A stretch of 64,000 bases of DNA, from assembly GCA_965227875.1 (NCBI GenBank), contig OZ245783.1:3658001-3722000 (forward strand), written 5' to 3'. The notes under the pieces are model-generated. The model saw only the letters and a list, made by a program, of their open reading frames with translations, did no database searches and was not told the origin of the DNA. The translations under genes and the position numbers were made by a program. Position 1 is the first letter of the stretch; each line of letters begins with the position of its first letter. This DNA is from G965227875 sp965227875 (GTDB taxonomy: Bacteria > Pseudomonadota > Alphaproteobacteria > Rhizobiales > JAJFHC01). Below are positions 1 to 8,037 of the stretch, piece by piece.

Positions 1-768
1 ATGGGCGCCGGCCGGATTCACGAGGACGCCATGACGGTCAACGGCCGTACCATGGGTGACAACTGCCGCGAAACGAAAGTGGAAAACCACGACGTCATAA
101 GACCTTACGGCGATCCGATGATGGAAAACGCGGGCTTCATGGTGTTGTCCGGGAACCTGTTCGACAATGCCCTGCTCAAGACCAGCGTGATCTCAGACAC
201 CTTCCGCAAGCAATACCTCGAACGCGACGGCGATCCGGATGCCTTCGAGTGCCGCGCGATCGTCTTCGAGGGGCCGGAGGACTATCACGACCGGATCAAC
301 GATCCGGCACTCGAGATCGACGAGAACTGCATCCTGGTCATCCGCGGCACCGGCCCCGTCGGTTATCCGGGATCGGCGGAAGTGGTCAACATGCTGCCGC
401 CCGATGCCCTGGTGAAACGCGGAGTGACCGAACTGCCCTGCATGGGCGACGGCCGCCAGAGCGGCACCTCGGGCAGCCCGTCGATCCTCAATGCCTCGCC
501 GGAATCGGCGACCGGTGGCGGACTCGCGCTTCTGAGGACCGGCGACATGATCCGCATCGACCTCAACGACGCATCCGCCAACATCCTGATATCCGAAGAA
601 GAACTGGCAAGCCGACGGGCCGAACTCAAGATCGAGTATCCCGCCCACCAGACGCCGTGGCAGGAAATCTATCGGAACTACGTCGGCGAACTCGGCGACG
701 GCGGTGTTCTCGAAAACGCCGTCGCCTACCAGAAAGTGTCTCGGCAGGTCCCGCGCGACTCGCACTGA
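1..768 (+). CDS. IlvD/Edd-family sugar-acid dehydratase, C-terminal part
   Basis: The reading frame is open at the window edge, so only the last 255 residues are seen; a full enzyme is about 570-600. The C-terminal IlvD/Edd domain is clear: GTGPVGYPGSAEVVNM near residue 115 and GDGRQSGTSGS near residue 149. Family members use an iron-sulfur cluster and Mg to dehydrate dihydroxy acids or aldonates. The spacing of the GYPGSAEV motif resembles the arabinonate/xylonate/fuconate type more than biosynthetic IlvD, but this is inference. The next three genes (SDR, FAH-type hydrolase, DenD-like) fit a 2-keto-3-deoxy sugar-acid pathway, so it probably dehydrates the aldonate. The exact substrate is unknown. 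Confidence 0.85.
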   Translation: MGAGRIHEDAMTVNGRTMGDNCRETKVENHDVIRPYGDPMMENAGFMVLSGNLFDNALLKTSVISDTFRKQYLERDGDPDAFECRAIVFEGPEDYHDRINDPALEIDENCILVIRGTGPVGYPGSAEVVNMLPPDALVKRGVTELPCMGDGRQSGTSGSPSILNASPESATGGGLALLRTGDMIRIDLNDASANILISEEELASRRAELKIEYPAHQTPWQEIYRNYVGELGDGGVLENAVAYQKVSRQVPRDSH

Positions 769-798
769 CCGATACAGCAAGCATACGGAAAAACAGGA

Positions 799-1539
799 AT
801 GTCGAAGAGACTTGAAGGCAAGAAGGCATTTGTCACGGCTGCCGGCCAGGGAATCGGACGGGCCACGGCCATGGCCTTCGCCCGCGAAGGGGCGCATGTC
901 ATCGCGACCGACCTCGACGAGGCCAAGCTCGACGGACTCACGGACGCGGGCGTCGCGGTGGTCCAGCGGCTGGACGTGACCGACGGCCAGGCCGTCAGCG
1001 CGGCCGCCGCGCAGGCCGGCGCCCTGGATGTGCTGTTCAATTGTGCCGGATACGTTCATCACGGGTCGATCCTCGAATGCGAGGAGAAGGACTGGGACTT
1101 CTCCTTCGACCTGAACGTGAAGTCCATGTACCGGCTGATCCGGGCGATGTTGCCGGCCATGCTCGACGCGGGCGGCGGATCGATCGTGAACGTCGCCTCG
1201 GTGGCCGGGTCGATCAACGGCATCCCCAACCGGTTCGCCTACGGGGCGAGCAAGGCTGCTGTGATCGGCCTCACAAAGTCGGTCGCCGCCGATTTCGTCG
1301 GCAGGGGCGTCCGCTGCAACGCGATCTGCCCGGGCACGGTCCAGAGCCCGTCCCTCGACGAGCGCATCGCAGCCTTCGACGATCCGGTGCAGGCGAAGAA
1401 GGATTTCATTGCCCGCCAGCCCATGGGTCGTCTCGGGACGGCGGAGGAAATCGCGCAGCTCGCGGTCTACCTTGCCAGCGACGACAGCGTGTTCATGACG
1501 GGCACGGCGGCGATCATCGACGGCGGTCTGTCCAACTGA
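799..1539 (+). CDS. SDR-family oxidoreductase, probable 2-keto-3-deoxy-L-fuconate dehydrogenase
   Basis: A 246-residue classical short-chain dehydrogenase. It has the TAAGQGIG cofactor loop at residues 13-20, an acidic residue after beta-2 (ATDLDE) suggesting NAD preference, NCAG, the catalytic Ser in NVASVAG, and YGASK. The C-terminal IDGGLSN is typical of the family. It starts 31 bp after the dehydratase and is followed by a FAH-type hydrolase. That trio matches the non-phosphorylating L-fucose route, in which an SDR oxidises 2-keto-3-deoxy-L-fuconate to the 2,4-diketo acid. Generic annotators may call it a 3-hydroxybutyrate dehydrogenase; context favours the sugar-acid role. Confidence 0.8.
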   Translation: MSKRLEGKKAFVTAAGQGIGRATAMAFAREGAHVIATDLDEAKLDGLTDAGVAVVQRLDVTDGQAVSAAAAQAGALDVLFNCAGYVHHGSILECEEKDWDFSFDLNVKSMYRLIRAMLPAMLDAGGGSIVNVASVAGSINGIPNRFAYGASKAAVIGLTKSVAADFVGRGVRCNAICPGTVQSPSLDERIAAFDDPVQAKKDFIARQPMGRLGTAEEIAQLAVYLASDDSVFMTGTAAIIDGGLSN

Positions 1540-1662
1540 GGCGGACTTTTCCGGTCCGCGGCACGTGCGCCACTTGGCGCGGGATTCGCGGGCCTCTATG
1601 TTCACGACGATTTGGGGTGCGGGCCGGCGGGGCCGGTCAACAAGGGGGATAGGAAACACGAT

Positions 1663-2517
1663 ATGAAACTCTTGCGTTACGGGCCTGCGGGCGCCGAGAA
1701 ACCCGGTCTGCTCGACGCGGACGGCACGATCAGGGATTTGTCCGGACATGTGGCCGACATAGACGGCGACGCGATCTCGCCGGAGGGCCTGCAGAGACTG
1801 TCGGCGCTCGACCCGGCCTCGCTGCCGGCCGTGCCGGGTACGCCACGCCTCGGCCCCTGTGTCGGCGGGATTTCGAAGCTGATCTGCGTTGGTCTGAACT
1901 ATGCCGATCACGCCGAGGAATCGGGTCTGCCGATCCCCGAGGAACCGGTCCTGTTCAGCAAGGCCATAACGTCGATTTCCGGCCCCAACGACGATGTCGT
2001 CCTGCCGCCGAACTCCGTGAAGACGGACTGGGAAGTCGAGCTCGGCATCGTCATCGGCAAGGTCGCGCGGTACGTCTCCGAGGAAGATGCCCTCAACCAC
2101 GTGGCCGGATACTGCGTTGTCAACGACGTGTCCGAACGCCAGGACCAGATCGAACGTTCCGGCCAGTGGGTCAAGGGCAAGAGCCACGACACCTTTGCGC
2201 CGATCGGGCCGTGGATGGTGACGGCCAACGAAATACCGGACCCTCAGGCCCTCGCCATGTTCCTCGACGTGAACGGAGAACGTCGCCAGACCGGAAACAC
2301 GAGCACCCAGATTTTCGACGTCAAGACGGTCGTCAGCTACATCAGCCGGTTCATGACGCTCATGCCGGGCGATGTGATCCCGACCGGGACGCCGCCCGGC
2401 GTCGGTCTCGGCATGTCGCCGCCGCTCTTCCTGAAGGCCGGTGACGAGATGCATCTGGGCATCGACGGTCTCGGCGAACAGCGCCAGAAGGTCGTCGCCT
2501 ACGACGCGGGGGTCTGA
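1663..2517 (+). CDS. FAH-family hydrolase, probable 2,4-diketo-3-deoxy-L-fuconate hydrolase
   Basis: A 284-residue fumarylacetoacetate-hydrolase-fold protein. Metal-binding features are visible: KLICVGLNYADHAEE, the acidic pair in DWEVELGIVIGK, and PTGTPPGVGLGM. Family members split acylpyruvates; the fuconate branch gives pyruvate plus lactate. The ATG at 1663 was chosen over an upstream in-frame ATG at 1612 because MKLLRYG is the usual N-terminus and a G-rich ribosome site (AGGGGGATAGGAA) lies just before it. It follows the SDR in the same direction and precedes the DenD-like gene by 5 bp, so it is surely cotranscribed. Alternative: another acylpyruvase. Confidence 0.85.
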   Translation: MKLLRYGPAGAEKPGLLDADGTIRDLSGHVADIDGDAISPEGLQRLSALDPASLPAVPGTPRLGPCVGGISKLICVGLNYADHAEESGLPIPEEPVLFSKAITSISGPNDDVVLPPNSVKTDWEVELGIVIGKVARYVSEEDALNHVAGYCVVNDVSERQDQIERSGQWVKGKSHDTFAPIGPWMVTANEIPDPQALAMFLDVNGERRQTGNTSTQIFDVKTVVSYISRFMTLMPGDVIPTGTPPGVGLGMSPPLFLKAGDEMHLGIDGLGEQRQKVVAYDAGV

Positions 2518-2522
2518 CCGGC

Positions 2523-3497
2523 ATGAAGATCGCCATGACCGGTGCGGCGGGCCTTGTCGGCCGCAAGCTGACCGACCGGCTCGTCGCCGACGGCACGCTC
2601 AACGGACAGCCCATATCCAGGATGCTGCTGATCGATGTCGTCGCCCCGGAAGCCCCGGTGGACGCGGGCTTCGAGATCGAGACGCAGGCCGTCGACATTT
2701 CGCAGCCGGGCGCATACGACCGGCTTGGTGCGTTTCAGCCGGACGTGATCTTCCATCTTGCCGCGATCGTGAGCGGCGAGGCGGAACTCGAATTCGACAA
2801 GGGCTACGCGATCAATCTCGACGGCACGCGTGCGCTCTACGAATGCGTGCGTGCCGGCGGTTTTGCGCCGCGCCTGGTCTTCACCAGTTCCATCGCCGTG
2901 TTCGGCGCGCCGTTCCCGGAGGCGATCGGCGACGACTTCCACTCCACGCCGCTGACGTCCTATGGCGCGCAGAAGGCCATGGGCGAACTCATGCTGGCCG
3001 ACTATACCCGCAAGGGCATGTTCGACGGTGTCGGGATACGCCTGCCGACGATCTGCGTGCGTCCCGGCAAGCCCAACAAGGCGGCGTCGGGCTTTTTTTC
3101 CGGCATCATCCGCGAACCTCTGACGGGGCATCGCGCCGTCTGTCCGGTTAAGGACGACGTCATGCACTGGATGGCCTCGCCGCGGTCTGCGGTCGGTTTC
3201 CTGATCCATGCCGCGGGTCTGGACGGAGACCGCATCGGACCGCGCCGCAACCTCACAATGCCGGGGATCGCGGTCACCGTCGGCGAAATGGTCGAGTCGC
3301 TGGGTCGCGTGGCTGGTTCCGAACCGGTTTCGCGCATCGACTGGCAGGAAGACGAGTTCATTTCGGGCATCGTCGCCGGCTGGCCGCGCCAGTTCCGCGC
3401 CGACCGCGCGGTAGACCTCGGCTTCACCAGCGAACCCGACATGGACACCATCATCCGCGTCTTCATCGAGGACGAGCTCGACAGAAAGGTCGCCTGA
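2523..3497 (+). CDS. denD: DenD-like NAD-dependent epimerase/dehydrogenase
   Basis: A 324-residue extended SDR with the Rossmann motif TGAAGLVGRKL at residues 6-16, FHLAAIVSG, the Ser pair in FTSSIAVFG, and YGAQK as the catalytic Tyr-Lys. The overall pattern (IRLPTICVRPGKPNKAAS) is that of D-erythronate dehydrogenase, which oxidises C2 of four-carbon aldonates. It begins 5 bp after the hydrolase, the last gene of this operon, and is followed by a hairpin array. Its partner enzymes of the erythronate pathway (OtnC, OtnI) are not in view, so in this operon it may oxidise another sugar or sugar acid. Confidence 0.75.
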   Translation: MKIAMTGAAGLVGRKLTDRLVADGTLNGQPISRMLLIDVVAPEAPVDAGFEIETQAVDISQPGAYDRLGAFQPDVIFHLAAIVSGEAELEFDKGYAINLDGTRALYECVRAGGFAPRLVFTSSIAVFGAPFPEAIGDDFHSTPLTSYGAQKAMGELMLADYTRKGMFDGVGIRLPTICVRPGKPNKAASGFFSGIIREPLTGHRAVCPVKDDVMHWMASPRSAVGFLIHAAGLDGDRIGPRRNLTMPGIAVTVGEMVESLGRVAGSEPVSRIDWQEDEFISGIVAGWPRQFRADRAVDLGFTSEPDMDTIIRVFIEDELDRKVA

Positions 3498-3549
3498 CCG
3501 AACCCGTGTCCCGGAGCCCCGCCGGAACTCTCGATTCTCCCACACCGTA

Positions 3550-3719
3550 TCCCGGAGGCCCGCAGGGCCATCCGGGACCGTCCCGAACTCCGTCTTTCAT
3601 CCGGAACGGCCCCGGCCCGCGCTGTCGCGCGACCGGGGAACGGTCCGGGCCTGAGCGTCGTCCGACCGCCACGCTGTCTCCCGGAGGCCCGCAGGGCCAT
3701 CCGGGACCGTCCCGAACTC
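3550..3719. repeat. Intergenic hairpin array with a 41-bp exact direct repeat
   Basis: The 255 bp after the denD-like gene hold no convincing gene. A 41-bp segment at 3550-3590 recurs exactly at 3679-3719. Each copy starts with a compound hairpin: outer stem TCCCGG/CCGGGA around an inner GGCCC-GCA-GGGCC. Between them, 3610-3638 forms a hairpin of the same plan with different bases (CCCCGG/CCGGGG outside, CGCGC-TGTC-GCGCG inside). A fourth relative lies at 4476-4504. This is a REP/BIME-like array, probably protecting the 3' end of the upstream mRNA or acting as a terminator. Confidence 0.75.
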
Positions 3720-3752
3720 AAGCGAAAACGGGAACTGAATACACCCGTCGCG

Positions 3753-4001
3753 TCAGGAGAGCTTGGCGTCGCCGGCTTCTTTCATGGCCTCGATGAACCG
3801 CAGCAGGGCCTTGTACTTGGCCGTGGGAATACCCGGCTGACGGGCCTCGATATCCGCGTGGGTGCGCGCGAGCTGCGACTCGATGTCCTCCAGCGCGACC
3901 GCGCCGGAATTCGACATGACAGCCACGAGATCGATGAGGATCTTCACGGTTTCCGCCTCGCTCGCCCCCAGCATGGAGGAAAATACGTCCTGATCGCTCA
4001 T
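3753..4001 (-). CDS. Small hypothetical helical protein (82 aa)
   Basis: No family was recognised. The 82-residue product is predicted to be helical and soluble, with no membrane segment or signal peptide; the N-terminus reads MSDQDVFSSMLGASEAETVK. The ATG at 4001 was chosen because GGAGCAGGCG lies directly upstream, whereas an in-frame ATG at 4106 has no such site and would add an arginine/proline-rich tail. It sits alone on the minus strand, flanked on both sides by hairpin repeats. Confidence 0.6.
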   Translation of the reverse strand: MSDQDVFSSMLGASEAETVKILIDLVAVMSNSGAVALEDIESQLARTHADIEARQPGIPTAKYKALLRFIEAMKEAGDAKLS

Positions 4002-4155
4002 CGCCTGCTCCGTTCGTTTCGCGTGGTGCGGACAATGACCGATTCCGGCAAGCCTGTCCTGCACTGATCGCGGTTGCGCCCGTCGCTGGGCAGTATCCGG
4101 CATCAACGCCTACAGTCGTGCGGGGAATGACTTCCACGGCTAGGCTCGCAGGACA

Positions 4156-4225
4156 CAGCTGGATCCTGACTTTCGTCAGGAATTCGCTGAGGCCCGAATT
4201 GCCGGCGAAAGCCGGCATCCAGGTG
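4156..4225. repeat. Four-way-junction palindromic repeat, copy 1
   Basis: This 70-bp element has four stems that abut with no unpaired junction bases. The outer stem is CTGGAT/ATCCAG, extended with one mismatch. Hairpin A is CCTGAC-TTTC-GTCAGG, hairpin B is AATTCG...CGAATT, and hairpin C is GCCGGC-GAAA-GCCGGC. It shares a 31-bp left part (4156-4186) and a 29-bp right part (4194-4222) exactly with copy 2; only the hairpin B loop region and the outer end differ. Confidence 0.8.
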
Positions 4226-4303
4226 CTGCGAGTCTATGCACCAGAGGCGGGACTGCGCACCGGGCGGCATAGCCCGGATGCCGGCGCAGGCGGACCGGGA
4301 GCG

Positions 4304-4339
4304 ACCCGTCGTCCAGCCGAGGCAGGGACGGGTTTTTTT
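4304..4339 (+). terminator. Rho-independent-type hairpin with T-tract
   Basis: ACCCGTC (4304-4310) pairs with GACGGGT (4327-4333), followed by seven T. By form it is a plus-strand intrinsic terminator. No plus-strand gene lies immediately upstream, so it may be part of the repeat-rich block or terminate readthrough from the denD-like operon. Confidence 0.5.
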
Positions 4340-4357
4340 GCTTGATCGCGCGGGATG

Positions 4358-4428
4358 CAGCTGGATCCTGACTTTCGTCAGGAATTCGGCCCATATCCGA
4401 ATTGCCGGCGAAAGCCGGCATCCAGCTG
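4358..4428. repeat. Four-way-junction palindromic repeat, copy 2
   Basis: This is the better-paired copy (71 bp). The outer stem CAGCTGGAT/ATCCAGCTG (9 bp, perfect) closes three contiguous hairpins: CCTGAC-TTTC-GTCAGG, AATTCGG-CCCATAT-CCGAATT and GCCGGC-GAAA-GCCGGC. Two of the three hairpins present a GAAA tetraloop, one on each strand. The 3' flank (4429-4540) has no gene but carries another compound hairpin at 4462-4504. Confidence 0.8.
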
Positions 4429-4475
4429 CTGCGGGTGTGTGAACCAGAGCACGTGACCGAAACCGGGACATCGTG

Positions 4476-4504
4476 TCCCGGTCGCCCGTACGGGCGGACC
4501 GGGA
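4476..4504. repeat. Compound hairpin related to the 3.55-3.72 kb array
   Basis: TCCCGG (4476-4481) and CCGGGA (4499-4504) flank CGCCCG-TA-CGGGCG, the same nested plan as the hairpins at 3550 and 3679 but with a different inner stem. An overlapping alternative stem ACCGGGACA/TGTCCCGGT lies at 4462-4482. It is placed just downstream of the minus-strand amidinotransferase-family gene and could serve as its transcript end, though no T-tract follows. Confidence 0.55.
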
Positions 4505-4540
4505 TCGTTCCATATTCAGGCACGTGATGGCAGAGGCTGC

Positions 4541-5479
4541 TCAGGCGGCGTCGCGGCGCAGTGGCTGGGCCATGCAGTGGATGCCGCCGCCGGCCATGGT
4601 GAACATGGAGATGTCCGGATCGTAGACCTCGAAACCGAGCGCCCGGAGCTTCTCGTTGAGCCCTTTGCTGCCGGCGTTGGAGAGTATCCGGTCGCCGCCG
4701 AGCGACATGACGTTGCAGCCGAGCGCCATGGTGTCCCTGAAGCTCACCGGGACGATCTCGATGCCTTTGGACCTGATCCACTCCACCACGTCGTCCTCGG
4801 TGGTGTCGAGGCACACCGCCGCGCATTTCTCGTTGAGCATGCAGACCATGAGATCGATATGGACGTAGAACTGGTCGATAGGCGCGTATTTGACTTCCCA
4901 TCCCTCGTCCTCGAACCAGCCGCCGATCTGGCGGGCGGACACCTCCTCGCCGCGGAAATCGGTGTAGCCGATCAGCGCGCAGCCCGGCGCGATGATGTTG
5001 CAGTCGCCGCCCTCGAAATTGCCCACGCTCACCATGTCGTAAATCGGGATGCCGTGGCTGAGATAGAAGCGCAGGCATTCGGCGTATTCGCCGCGCCGCC
5101 GCGGGTTGGCGAGCTGGCAGATCACCGCGCCCCAGGGGGTCATGAAGCTCGAGTCGCGGGCATAGACCTGATAGGGCGTGCCGGGGTTCTGGTCGAGGAA
5201 ATGCACGTTCACGTCGGCCTGCCTGTAGGCATCCACCATCTCACGGTGTTGGCGCATGGCGAGTTGCTTGTCGAACGTGTAGCCCTTGCGCAGCGTGTCG
5301 CGGACGAGGGAACTGTAGGCCGCGTTGTCCTCCATCCAGTGGAAGGTCTCCGCCGGGCCGAGGAGAACGTCGCGCAGACGTCCCGACTCGGATTTCATGC
5401 CCCAGTCCGTCATTTCCGGAGTGCCGCCTCCCGGTACGCGTGCCTGCAGGGGAGTGGTGTGCGTGCTGTCGCCCGTCAT
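4541..5479 (-). CDS. Amidinotransferase/dimethylarginine dimethylaminohydrolase-fold protein
   Basis: A 312-residue protein of the guanidine-modifying superfamily. Visible active-site parts are YARDSS (Asp 109), NFEGGD (Glu 156), the catalytic His in YVHIDL (207) and Cys 302 in GGGIHCMAQPLRR. Such enzymes hydrolyse or transfer the guanidino group of arginine-like substrates. The ATG at 5479 was preferred to an upstream one at 5548, which would add an unrelated 23-residue tail. It is the last of three minus-strand genes after a class III aminotransferase and a LuxR regulator, suggesting one pathway for a guanidino or amino compound. DDAH, amidinotransferase and deiminase activities cannot be told apart here. 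Confidence 0.75.
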   Translation of the reverse strand: MTGDSTHTTPLQARVPGGGTPEMTDWGMKSESGRLRDVLLGPAETFHWMEDNAAYSSLVRDTLRKGYTFDKQLAMRQHREMVDAYRQADVNVHFLDQNPGTPYQVYARDSSFMTPWGAVICQLANPRRRGEYAECLRFYLSHGIPIYDMVSVGNFEGGDCNIIAPGCALIGYTDFRGEEVSARQIGGWFEDEGWEVKYAPIDQFYVHIDLMVCMLNEKCAAVCLDTTEDDVVEWIRSKGIEIVPVSFRDTMALGCNVMSLGGDRILSNAGSKGLNEKLRALGFEVYDPDISMFTMAGGGIHCMAQPLRRDAA

Positions 5480-5570
5480 CTCGACCTCGTCATCCGTTCG
5501 CTGTTCCGATGAGGCCGATCTTAAGGCCGCGGGGCGCCGGCCCGCCATACCGCAATCGCATTACGGGTCG

Positions 5571-6368
5571 TCACTGCCCGGGCAGGCTCAGTCCCAGTTC
5601 CCCGAGAAAGCGCGAGAAGAGTTCGCCCTGGGAGGTCACGCCGAGCTTGGCGTTGATGTTGCGCCGGTGCACCCGGACCGTTTCGCTGGAGATGGAGATC
5701 AGGCGCGCGATCGACTTGGAGGAATGGCCCGACAGGATCAGCCGCGTCACCTCCGCTTCCCTTGCCGTCAGACAGTCCTTGCCGAAGGATTCGAACGTGG
5801 CCGAGAGCCGGGCGTGGGCTTCGCGCCCGGCCGCCTCCGACATCCGGTCGCCCCATCGCTGCGGCGCGAGATGGCCGAGCATCGGCAGGATGTCGTCGAG
5901 CCGGCGGACGTCCGAAATGCTGAAGGGACGCTCCTCGCGCCCGCGGCCAAGCGACACGAGCAGCGTGCGGCCATGGCCGGCGGGAAGGAAGAGCCCTGCG
6001 AGATCCGTGAACCCGATGCGATCCACATAGGCCCGGTAGTACTCGCTTTTCCGGAACCCCTCCGGGGCGATATCCCGCAGGCGCCGGACCATCGGGCCGG
6101 GGCTCTTCATCGCCTCCGCGTAGAAGGGACTGACGAGATAGATGCCCGCCAGGTAGTCGTTCTGGAAGGTCTGCCGGTCGGGATGGTCGAGCTGGTCATG
6201 GACGATGACCGGCGCCTTGTCCGGTTCATAGAGCGCGATCATGGCCGACGAGAAGCCGACGAACCCGCCAATGCCGTCCAGCAGCCTCTCCTCGAACGCG
6301 GGCGCGTCCGGTTCCGCGCACAGCAGCGCCAGCGTCTCGTGCCAGGCCCGGCCGGGCCGGATGGTCAT
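5571..6368 (-). CDS. LuxR-family transcriptional regulator
   Basis: A 265-residue protein with a C-terminal LuxR/GerE helix-turn-helix (about residues 200-255; EAEVTRLILSGHSSKSIA then SSETVRVHRRNINAKLG). The N-terminal 180 residues look like a soluble ligand-binding module; no receiver Asp pattern was seen. The ATG at 6368 is used because GGAG precedes it by 4-8 bp and it clears the upstream aminotransferase stop at 6382; an earlier ATG at 6419 would overlap that gene. It lies between the aminotransferase and the amidinotransferase-like gene and is the likely local regulator. Confidence 0.8.
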   Translation of the reverse strand: MTIRPGRAWHETLALLCAEPDAPAFEERLLDGIGGFVGFSSAMIALYEPDKAPVIVHDQLDHPDRQTFQNDYLAGIYLVSPFYAEAMKSPGPMVRRLRDIAPEGFRKSEYYRAYVDRIGFTDLAGLFLPAGHGRTLLVSLGRGREERPFSISDVRRLDDILPMLGHLAPQRWGDRMSEAAGREAHARLSATFESFGKDCLTAREAEVTRLILSGHSSKSIARLISISSETVRVHRRNINAKLGVTSQGELFSRFLGELGLSLPGQ

Positions 6369-6381
6369 GCCGCTCCGGTCC

Positions 6382-7788
6382 TCAGGCCGCGACCACGCCT
6401 TCGTCGCACAAGGCGGCATGGGCCGACAACACGCTCGATTTCAGCGTGTCGACGACCTGGTCGACCTCCGCACGGGTGATGACCAGGGGCGGCGACATGA
6501 CATTCAGATGCGCGATCGGGCGCACGAAAAGCCCGGCTGCCTCGCAACGGTCTGAAATCAGCTTCGAGATGTTCACCTCGTCGGGCAGCAGCTCCTTGGT
6601 CTCCTTGTCGGCAACATACTCCACGCACATCATGAACCGGCGGCCCCGCACGTCGCCCACCAGCGGCAGGTCGCGAAGCTCCTGCAGGCGCGCCTCGAAA
6701 TGGTCGCCCACGTTACGCACATGCGCGCAGATGTTCTCGCGTTCCATGATCTCGATATTGCGCAAACCGACCGCACAGGCGACGGGATGACCGGAATAGG
6801 TGAACCCGTGGGTGAACCACGCGTCCGGGTCGGGCGCGCTGATCGCCTCGTAGATGCCGTCCGACAGAAGGGTGGCGCCAAGCGGAATGTAGCCGGACGA
6901 AATACCCTTCGCGCAGATGATGATGTCGGGCTGGATGCCGAACTCGTCCTGCGAGGCGAACATGTGACCCAGCCTGCCGAACGCGGTCACGACCTCGTCT
7001 GACACGTAGAGGATATCGTTGCGGCGGCACACGTCGTGCATGCGCGGCAGGTAGTCCGCCGGCGGGACGACAACGCCGCCGGCCCCCATGATCGGCTCCG
7101 CGATGAACGCGGCCACCCGGTCGGCGCCGATCTCGGCGATCTTCGCCTCGAACTCCGCCACCAGTCCGTCGCAGAACGCCGCTTCGTCGAGACCGTCCTC
7201 GGCCCGGTAGAAGTTGGGGGCCGAGATGTGGTGGATGATCGAGGTTTCGTAGTGAAAGTGGGGCGAGCGGTCCGTCGCCTTGCCTGTCAGCGACATGCCG
7301 AGATAGGTGCTGCCGTGATAGGCGCTCTTGCGCGAGATCACATGTCGCTTGGACGGGTTCCCGCGCCGGCTGTGATAGTAATGGGCGAGGCGGATCGCCG
7401 AGTCTACGGACGCCGATCCGCTCGACGAATACATGACGTGGTTGATGTCGCCCGGCGCGATTTCGGCGAGTTTTGCGGCCAGTTCCGCCGCCGGCGGGTT
7501 CGTGGTGTCCACGAAGGTCGAGAAATAGGGCAGACGGCGCGCCTGTTCGGCCATCACGTCGGCGAGTTCGTCGCGCCCGTAACCGAGATTGACGCACCAC
7601 ATGCCGCCGATGCCGTCGATATACCGGTTGCCCTCGGCATCGTAGACACAGGATCCTTCGCCATGGGTGATGACCATCGACCCTTCTTCCTTGAAGGAAT
7701 CGAAATGCTGCCAGGGGTGCAGGAAGTGCGCCTGGTCCTTCTGCCTGATGTCTTCGTTGTCGAAAGTGTTGCGCATCGCGTCGACCAT
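6382..7788 (-). CDS. Class III (omega-amino acid) aminotransferase
   Basis: A 468-residue fold-type I PLP enzyme. The PLP-contacting Asp is in VSDEVVTAFGR (Asp 264) and the Schiff-base Lys in CAKGISSGY (Lys 294). The N-terminal FLHPWQHFDSF resembles taurine-, beta-alanine- or putrescine-pyruvate transaminases. The ATG at 7788 has AGGTGG upstream; an in-frame ATG at 7938 would add 50 atypical residues. It is first in a minus-strand set with a LuxR regulator and an amidinotransferase-fold enzyme. The acceptor is probably pyruvate or an oxoacid; the amine donor is unknown. Confidence 0.85.
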   Translation of the reverse strand: MVDAMRNTFDNEDIRQKDQAHFLHPWQHFDSFKEEGSMVITHGEGSCVYDAEGNRYIDGIGGMWCVNLGYGRDELADVMAEQARRLPYFSTFVDTTNPPAAELAAKLAEIAPGDINHVMYSSSGSASVDSAIRLAHYYHSRRGNPSKRHVISRKSAYHGSTYLGMSLTGKATDRSPHFHYETSIIHHISAPNFYRAEDGLDEAAFCDGLVAEFEAKIAEIGADRVAAFIAEPIMGAGGVVVPPADYLPRMHDVCRRNDILYVSDEVVTAFGRLGHMFASQDEFGIQPDIIICAKGISSGYIPLGATLLSDGIYEAISAPDPDAWFTHGFTYSGHPVACAVGLRNIEIMERENICAHVRNVGDHFEARLQELRDLPLVGDVRGRRFMMCVEYVADKETKELLPDEVNISKLISDRCEAAGLFVRPIAHLNVMSPPLVITRAEVDQVVDTLKSSVLSAHAALCDEGVVAA

Positions 7789-8037
7789 GGCCTGCCCACC
7801 TGTAGTTGAGACGTTGTCAGTCGTCGAAAACTCTGGCCACCCGGCACGTGCGCCGGGACGGCGTTGCCAAATATTCACATTTTGCGCGTATGGTCCAAGC
7901 ACATTGGCCAGACCGCGTTTCGCGCCTATTATACCCATGAGGCCTCAGGTGCGATTCTCATGAAGGCTGCGGGCAGGTGAAAACAAGGTTGACGGAAAGT
8001 CAACGCAGGTCAGAACAGGGAGTCCGGGGGAAATCGA

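Noticed and set aside
193..2454. Long minus-strand frame of 753 residues under the sugar-acid operon
   Set aside because: Composition is Arg/His/Asp-rich, it matches no family, and it lies antisense to four well-supported genes; a typical high-GC shadow.
3500..4540. Insertion sequence or transposon remnant in the repeat-rich zone
   Set aside because: No transposase fragment, terminal inverted repeats or target duplication was seen; the repeats fit small REP/MITE-like elements.
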